A stretch of DNA of 64,000 bases. Origin: Macrosoma leucophasiata (taxonomy: Eukaryota; Arthropoda; Insecta; Lepidoptera; Hedylidae). Positions 57,550-64,000 of this stretch are shown here, piece after piece. The first letter of the stretch is position 1, and every line of letters begins with the position of its first letter. A program made the position numbers and the translations under genes. The DNA lies in assembly GCA_036365455.1 (NCBI GenBank), contig JAWQUS010000010.1, forward strand, positions 20,198,501 through 20,262,500, given 5' to 3'. The notes under the pieces are model-generated. The model saw only the letters and a program-made list of their open reading frames with translations. It ran no database searches and was not told the origin of the DNA.

Positions 57550-60500
57550 TTAGGCTTTAGGTTTTTTATTGCGTCGTTTCTTCTCGGGAACGTCGGCGGG
57601 TTGTTGTTTAGTGTTCACAGAAGTGGGTGACACACCTGACTTATTGTACAGGTTATTGAGAAATTCTTCCAGATTGGGATCATGTCTGTAATGTAAAATC
57701 TAGTGTGAGCGTTGCAGAATTAAAACCTTCTGATCGATAATTTCTATTGTTCTAGAATACATTCCAAGTTGAAAGGGATATACCGAAGGTCCCAATAGAT
57801 TACTTGGACGATTTTTCTTATGAAATTAAGAATTTAATAAGTATTATCGAAAAAATGTCCGGCAAGCCTTATTTGTATGTGCGTAAAGTGCAATTTACAA
57901 TGTTTTTGGATGACTGGAAATTTCTTCTATAGTATATGAATTGAGGTAGAGTTCCAGTGACGGAACCAGTGAAATAACAACGCGGAATGGGCAGCAGCGC
58001 CCCGCGATAAAACTACCGTCACTTCGATCGCTAAACTGCCTGTCAAGGGGTCTTCCATTAATCACGTGATGTTTTTTTTTGCGTCACTGACCCCACCTCC
58101 CCCCCTTGGTGATACGTGATGAGGTTTTAGATTAACTCCCCCACCTCCACCTAAGATAACATGTAATTTTTTGGAATAAAATGGGTAGGTACCTATTTTT
58201 TACAATTAGCGTAAAATAAAGGCATCGGGAATAAAAATCGCGCAAATGTAATTTATTAATTTAGCAAATGTAAGGCGACATTAACTAACTACACGGGGCT
58301 GGCCTAGTCGCACGACGACTCATAGTCCCTAAAAAATTATAGGCAAAAAAAAGTTTTTGGCGTGGAAATTACTGAATATACCGGCGACTGTTAGGTCGAG
58401 ACGAAAGTTTCTCAAATTGTCGCCGAAATCACGTTTCTCAATTTTCGCTTGAAATACTCACTCGCACTCGTGGGCACTCAAAGAAGAAATAAATACACGT
58501 AATATCTCCATATACTTCCTCCCCCTCTTGTGATGTTTCGTTTTTTTTTCCGAACCCCCGAGGTCGAGCCTCAACTGATTTATGGAAACCCCCCGAGGGT
58601 GGCGATTATGGCATATTCTTCTCTATGACACACAACACTGGTGTGGGCATCTTTGGAGAAGGCTTTGTCCAGCAGTGGAGGTATTTCGGCTGAAGTGATG
58701 ACGAAAACTCACCCGGCGGAAGGTCGGTGGTTGAGATCGGGCGCGGCAGCGGCCTTGTTGCCGAGCACGATGCGGTACTGCACCACGTGGCAGTCCGGCC
58801 TCAACTGTTTTAGGTTTTTCTTCTGCAATAACAACAAGATATTTCTTAACCATTTATTGGCTTGGACACCAACGGAGCGACCGCCTATCGACATTGCTAT
58901 TGTCGTTGTCATTGCTTTCAAATTTTCATGTCGATTTTTGCTTTAACTAAATAACAATAATCGAAATAATCAACCATTATCACTACCGCTTTTAAAGGAG
59001 CCACACGCACGACGACGCTACGACAATAGCAATGTTGTTAGGCGGTCGCACCCCAATTCATTGACTAAAATCATATTCACAAACATGCGTGTATTTTCCA
59101 AGACCCGTAATATTAGTTTCGTGTGTGAGAAGTCTCTGAGTAGTCCATAGTAATGTCAAATCACATTGCGGCGTTATTGCCATAATACTTTTATTTCATA
59201 AAATTATAAATAGGCTTCAAAAGAACACTTTTACACCGTCACATTATTTTAAAGCTACATTTACTAAAATAATCACTAATAATAACAAAGACATATTAAA
59301 AGAGCAATATGTAATGTAGCGTCCACTACATTAAGGCGCCAACTAGTGGAACACAGATGAAAACTCACAGTACTTGTCTAGAACGATAGATGGCGTACAT
59401 TCGAATTACATCGCACATGCGAAGATTTCTCAAGAGTTGGCATATATACAACTTCCCAACGTCAATCGTGGGGCTGCGGCCCGCCAGGCGCTACCACCTC
59501 GCCTGGTTGGAGGATCCTCCCTTTTTGAACGTGCTAATCTCAGGAACTACTGGATCGATTTGAAAAAATATCTAAGTATAAGTCCATTTAGCGAGGACGG
59601 CTTTAGGCTATATAACATCACGCAACACGAAGTTGTGGACACAGCTAGTAACTATAAAATCGCCTTCTTTACAGCGACTTAAATGTGTCCGTGTGGTCAG
59701 TTACTGACATCACGGACGCATTTAAATTTTGCACGAAGTGTACAGTTCCACTTCAAGTGCGTACGCATTACCGGTAACGTTCAAGGTTGTTGTGAAGACA
59801 GTTTCGACACCGGATCTTTACCGCTAACGAAACGTAAGCGGTTACCTGGCAACTGGCCCACTGCGTGATCTGGTAGACGGCGCCGTCCATGCACGCGTAG
59901 TACATCACCAGAAGACCCATCATGCTCGACTCTGCCCAGATGTCGCCCTGCATTTTCAAATAGGAATTACTTATAAACCGTCAAGACACGAGACCGCCAT
60001 CGGCGAATTAACAATTGAAATCAATTATCATATTTTTCTCGCGAGCTGACGGAGTAATTTTGCTGCAAATTCATGTTTGTCACACCATTCATCCTACAAT
60101 GACGGTACTATTTCAACATTTTAAGTCCACTGATTGGTAAAATAAAGTTGGTAAATGGGCTTTGTTTTGCCTTAAATTACATCAATGATGTTAGAATAAA
60201 AAAAGAATAATATTATTACAGATGCAGAAACATCAAGCCTGCAAGTTCAAATCTGAAAACAATTCTAATTTCATATTCACCCGAGTAGAATTCGGTCGCC
60301 TAGAAATTGCTCTGTCAATACACGTGCGTTGGATAACTGTAGGTAGGTATTTAATTTAATACCTTTTTAGACTGTGATATTAAAATGAATGGTACAGAAT
60401 TCATCATATAAGAGAGCAATGCATACCTCCTTGGCAGAATGTCGTATTTTGCATTGCGCGCAGTAGCGGGCCGCGTAGCAAGGTCTGTCCGTCGCCACGC

Positions 60501-62992
60501 GCTTATGTCGTCGCCCGCAGTTCGTACACCTAAATATATACACAATGCATTCAGTATTAACACTATGAATGGACGATATTTTTTTTTGTTTTTTTTTTTT
60601 ATTTAAGTGGCAAACAAGCATGCAATTCACATTGATGTTAAGTGATGATTGCAGCCTATAGACACCCAAAAAAAGACCGAGATCAAAATGCAGATGCGTT
60701 ACCATTCCTGAGGCCCAAGTTGTTATGCCTCTGTGCCGGAAATTACAGGGCCGTACATCTATTATGCATATATGTGTCTCTAAAGTTTAAGACAAATTCA
60801 AAACGGCTTCATGTTTGACTGAGAAGTGTCAATCAAACATGAAGCCGTTTAGGCTACAGTGCGCTTTACACTTCTTGACAAATAACATAGAAATCTAAAA
60901 TGAAAGTTATTTGTCAAAAGTCGTTTAGATTTCGTTGATAAGAGCCTTATTGTACATACAATAAAGATAACTAGTATCAATAGGAATTGTCAATGTTAAG
61001 CCCATAGCAACGAGCCGTGATGCCACATATATTGAGAGTAACACTTGTATAGAATTACTTAGGAATAAGAAGAACACTGAGCCACCCGCAAATTGACATC
61101 TTGCTGATACAACATAGTCCAATCAATTTAGCCCAAAAATAGAGAATAACATTTCTCAAAAATGGTTAGTGATATGAAAAAATGTGTGAGGACAATTTTT
61201 GTAGATAATTGCATGATCTCCAATACTGTTTCGCTAAAAAAATTAAAAAAACTATTTTAGCAACCTATGACTTTGAATAAAAATTTTTGCAGACATGGAA
61301 TCGATGAGGACTTTTCACAATTTAATAACAATAATGTCCCTAACATCTGTGTAAATTTCCAGCTTTCTGGGAATTTTTGCAAGGGTCAATGTTTAAATTG
61401 ACCGGACTAACAGTCTACCCGCGACCACGGCTCGTGCAACCGAGCCGAAACGTCGGTATAAAGCTAAAAAAGTATACAGGGTTAAATATATCTAACGCAT
61501 AAATCGTCAAAGGTGAGTTAGGTACGTTAAGACTAACAACTTTTGTTCTATGACTTTTGCCAAAACGCAGTACATCACATGATAAGAAATAAAATCGTTT
61601 CAAATGGGACTTCTATCAATTATTAGCACTACGTTTCATAGGTATATTTTTACATAGGTACAGACGTAAGCCGTTTACGTAACGTGATGTTAAGAAGTAT
61701 TAGAACTGCAAATTCTATTTATTATTTTTTGTATGGTAAAAAAAAAATATTGAATTAAAAAAAGTTGTATTACAAAAGTGTTAGTCTCGATGAGCCAAAG
61801 CCTCCCTTGAAGAATTATGCGCTAGATACAAATTACCCTCTATATTTTTTATCGAAAATAGTACCGCTTAACGACCCGGTTTAAATATGTGTGATAAATG
61901 TGAAACGCGATTGTTTTAAAAGTTATACTTAGGAATGTTTCCAAGTCACCGTATAGTGTTGGCGGCGAACTCCATCTTGTCGTGCAGTTGCGCGAGCAGG
62001 AGGTTGAGCTCGGACCAGGCCGCCTCCGCGTGCCTCGACTCCAGCGTCTCGCGCCCGTACGCCAGCCGCCGATCCTGACGGAACACGACACGTTCTTAAA
62101 ATTAAAAATCAAATCATTTATTTCAAACTAGCTGTTGCCAGGGCTTCACCCGCGTGGATGTCGTTTGAAAAATAGCCCATGTTCTTTCTCAAAGTCTGTC
62201 TCTATACCAAATTTCATTCAAATCGGTTCAGTCGTTTGGGAGTGAAAAGGTAACAGACAGACAGACAGACAGACAAAGTTACTTTCGCATTTATAATATT
62301 AAGTAAAGAAGCAGGCATTGGTCTCAGGACACATTGTCGGGTTACAAGCTACCTATAGTGAATTACTTATACAGAGGCATAACATCTTTGGCCTCAGAAG
62401 TGGCAATGCATCTGCATTTTGACCTCTGGTCATTGTGTGGGTGTCTATAGCCTGCAATCATCACTTAACATCAATGTGAACTGCATGCTTGTTTGCCACT
62501 TTTATTACATAAAAAAAGTATTTACACGAAAAACATGCTAGGTTAAGGCAATCGTTAGGTAGTGCGCCATTCACAGTGCCAGACCCGCGTTTCAAATTCA
62601 GTGAGTAATACTAGGTGATTGAGGGTGCCGGACGCGGACGGTGAACGACTTTGTATGGACTCCGCATGCGCTCAGCGCTGGCAGAAGCTTATCGCTCGCC
62701 TCGGCTGCGTTAAATGCAATTATTAATTGTACCTAGATCTAAGTAATTAGGTTGTAAATACATGACAATTTACATTTTAATGCTTAAAAATTATGTACTA
62801 ATATACTCGCCAGCTTAGAGAAATCGCCTCTGCGTTGCGTATAATTGCCAATCAAAAAATGTCATACCGGTTCGCCGATGAGATCGAAGGCATGTTGGAG
62901 TATCTTGAAAGCCTCTTCAGCACCGGGTTGCTGGTTTTTGTCCGGATGAACGAGGAACGCTTGCCGCCGGTAGTACCTCTTGATCTCCTCGT
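57550..62992 (-). CDS. DNAJC14: DNAJC14-like ER J-protein, 3' part (six exons, 5' end outside window)
   Basis: Exons on the - strand are 62992-62868, 62074-61950, 60529-60427, 59947-59846, 58822-58713 and 57685-57550. All are joined in frame by GT-AG introns. The first carries most of a J-domain with the HPD motif ([12 protein letters not shown]). Then come a helical segment ([19 protein letters not shown]), a zinc-ribbon ([10 protein letters not shown], then CAQCKIRH) and the DNAJC14-type segment [20 protein letters not shown] with [13 protein letters not shown]. It ends with a basic tail ([11 protein letters not shown]). DNAJC14 is an ER-membrane co-chaperone that stimulates Hsp70 and assists export of membrane proteins. 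The membrane segments and the J-domain start lie to the right of the window. The codons are GC-rich compared with the introns. Confidence 0.87.
58600..58710. repeat. LINE-tail fragment beside the DNAJC14 exon 58713-58822
   Basis: GGTGGCGATTATGGCATATT, GAGAAGGCTTTGTCCAGCAG and CGGCTGAAGTGATGACG are the words of a common lepidopteran LINE 3' end. The fragment ends only a few bases from the exon's splice donor at 58712. Confidence 0.55.
59374..59682 (+). repeat. Dispersed repeat with a chance 102-codon frame
   Basis: GCTAATCTCAGGAACTACTG followed by GATCGATTTGAAAAA and GGCTATATAACATCACGC is a pattern I associate with abundant lepidopteran non-autonomous elements. The open frame across it has no recognisable domain and lies in a DNAJC14 intron on the opposite strand. 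Confidence 0.5.
60583..60762 (-). repeat. 3' part of the 300-bp A-tailed repeat, - strand
   Basis: The T-rich start at 60578-60605 is the A tail in reverse, followed by AAGTGGCAAACAAGCATGCA and ending near the CCGGAAATTACAGGGCCGTA word. Confidence 0.7.
60801..60850. repeat. Perfect 18-bp hairpin
   Basis: AAACGGCTTCATGTTTGA (60801-60818) and its exact complement (60833-60850) enclose a 14-base loop. A second, smaller inverted pair (TTGACAAATAAC and GTTATTTGTCAA) follows at about 60876-60918. Both may be parts of one fold-back element in a DNAJC14 intron. Confidence 0.7.
62126..62305 (+). repeat. LINE 3'-tail-like repeat with (GACA)n
   Basis: AACTAGCTGTTGCCAGGGCT, AATTTCATTCAAATCGGTTC, AGACAGACAGACAGAC and TTTATAATATTAAGTA occur in the order typical of lepidopteran RTE/CR1-like LINE ends. 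Confidence 0.65.
62348..62520 (+). repeat. 5'-truncated copy of the 300-bp A-tailed repeat
   Basis: Starts near TACAGAGGCATAACATCTTT and ends at TTATTACATAAAAAAAG. It lies in the DNAJC14 intron upstream of exon 62074-61950. Confidence 0.7.
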
Positions 62993-63074
62993 CTGTACAC
63001 GTCACACTCACACCCAGTATGCTAGAACGGGACAGGGGTATGATCGCGTAAGTACCTTAATGCATTGTATTGCT

Positions 63075-63240
63075 ATTTACTAGTTATCAATGGATGTCGT
63101 TCACAGACCCTTAATCGGTTATATCAGAAAGGGAAAGAATAAATCGACGCTCAGGTTAAGGACTCCGGTAGCTTAGTGGTAAAAGCGGCTGGACTGGTTA
63201 TCATGAGGCGCAGATTCAACTCCTGCCTGAAGTCAATTTT
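63075..63240 (+). repeat. tRNA-like SINE copy
   Basis: Upstream words TAGTTATCAATGGATGTCGT match 10030 onward. The tRNA-like core has GGTAGCTTAGTGGTAAAAGC and GCAGATTCAACTCCTGCC, followed by TGAAGTCAATTTTTTC. It is the same family as 9797-10226. Confidence 0.65.
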
Positions 63241-63548
63241 TTCTCATCATTAACGTAACGTAACTTCACGCCTGAAATCCCCGAAGGGGTAGGCAGAGGT
63301 AAATGCATGCATTCAATCATACATGCAAACACCCACGACTCGCCGGTTACGTTTTGGCCCATGTAACAGGTGGCGAACCTGTTGCCATCGCCGGGCACAT
63401 TACCCAACTCCGGTGTACTGGGAAACTTCCAGAAAATGGAAAAATCCCAATAGAAGCAGAGATAAAGGATTTTAAACCGTTATCTCTAATATCCCCCGAC
63501 CCGGGAATCGAACCCAGGACCTCCAGCGTAATAGTAGTGGTCTGCTAA
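63241..63548 (-). repeat. Second tRNA-headed SINE family, full copy
   Basis: On the - strand the head has CCTCAGTAGCGTAGTGTTAG (A-box-like) and GGTTCGATTCCCGGGTCGGG (B-box-like). A body of about 200 bp follows, with TGTGCCCGGCGATGGCAAC and CTACCCCTTCGGGGATTTCA, ending in a TTACGTTACGTTAATGATGA-like tail. The length of about 310 bp fits a lepidopteran SINE. Confidence 0.7.
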
Positions 63549-64000
63549 CACTACGCTACTGAGGCAGTTAATTCTACAATTCTCATCATTAATTCTACAA
63601 TTTCCACTTTGTCTGGGGGCATGCCAGTGACCCGCCAAAATACAGAATTATTCCAATGACTTCATAGTTCCGTAATCAAAACAATTTGTAAGCCCATAAA
63701 CACACGTAGGTCTACCAGGAACAGCTTGTATCAATATCGACCATGATAATAAAATTTTCGTTATATTAACATTTAAACAAATGGTTTGTTGGTATAAACG
63801 GATGAAAAGTATTTCATTTAACAATTTTAGTGTTACAAAGGGAACACGTATACGGTATTACAGATCACCCACAAAACAGGATGTTATACGTCCGTTAATA
63901 ATAACAAGATGCTTTATGTACCAACTCTAAAAACAAATGAGTCTTTATGAAAAACGGCTTTGTAAAAAAATATATACATATTTAATACTATATATAAGTA
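63549..64000. other. Probable DNAJC14 intron, no feature recognised
   Basis: AT-rich. No exon for the missing start of the J-domain or the membrane segments could be seen, so the upstream exons should lie to the right of the window. Confidence 0.4.

Noticed and set aside
59374..59682. 102-codon open frame with ATG
   Set aside because: It spans a dispersed repeat inside an intron and shows no domain.
62993..63022. J-domain exon starting at an AG further upstream (63022)
   Set aside because: That start puts the exon out of frame; the AG before 62992 joins in phase with the HPD-containing frame.

Overview
The window is eukaryotic and almost certainly lepidopteran (moth or butterfly). It has AT-rich non-coding DNA, GT-AG introns, insect-like protein families, BEL/Pao and tyrosine-recombinase retroelements, a mariner element, a jockey-type LINE, tRNA-headed SINEs and many short fold-back repeats. 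No species can be named from the sequence alone.

Four conserved host genes can be rebuilt exon by exon with in-frame splice junctions. A midnolin (Stuxnet) homologue lies on the + strand at 6121-11618 (5 coding exons, 751 aa). Sec61 alpha lies on the - strand at 27282-15923 (10 exons, 476 aa). The ribosome-biogenesis factor TSR1 lies on the + strand at 47587-54708 (8 exons, 785 aa). The 3' half of a DNAJC14-like J-protein lies on the - strand at 62992-57550 and continues past the right edge. Midnolin and Sec61 alpha converge, Sec61 alpha and TSR1 diverge, and TSR1 and DNAJC14 converge. Functionally these are ER translocation and folding (Sec61 alpha, DNAJC14), small-subunit maturation (TSR1) and ubiquitin-independent proteasomal turnover (midnolin). 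Nothing suggests they form one pathway.

The most striking region is a transposon island of about 18 kb (roughly 28.3-46.6 kb) between the divergent Sec61 alpha and TSR1 genes. It holds an old, frameshifted DIRS-like tyrosine-recombinase retroelement (- strand). A young BEL/Pao element (28718-34929, + strand, identical 203-bp LTRs, CACCT target duplication) split its recombinase gene. A second complete BEL/Pao element (38470-46551, - strand, 1164-bp LTRs with no difference seen, CTGTG target duplication) sits beside it. Both BEL/Pao reading frames are open from end to end, so these insertions look recent. Without the island, the two host genes would be only about 2 kb apart.

The introns of Sec61 alpha carry a mariner copy (catalytic D,D34D triad present, frame locally broken), two jockey-type LINE tails and several fold-back repeats. 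The introns of midnolin, TSR1 and DNAJC14 carry tRNA-like SINEs, often in inverted or tandem pairs. An approximately 300-bp A-tailed repeat family recurs about ten times across the window. No CRISPR array, operon, rRNA or convincing functional tRNA gene was seen. I found no clearly new biological system; the best leads are the nested retroelement island, a 20-bp perfect hairpin at the DIRS element's end, a pol frame that runs into its own LTR, and a cysteine-rich insert in midnolin.
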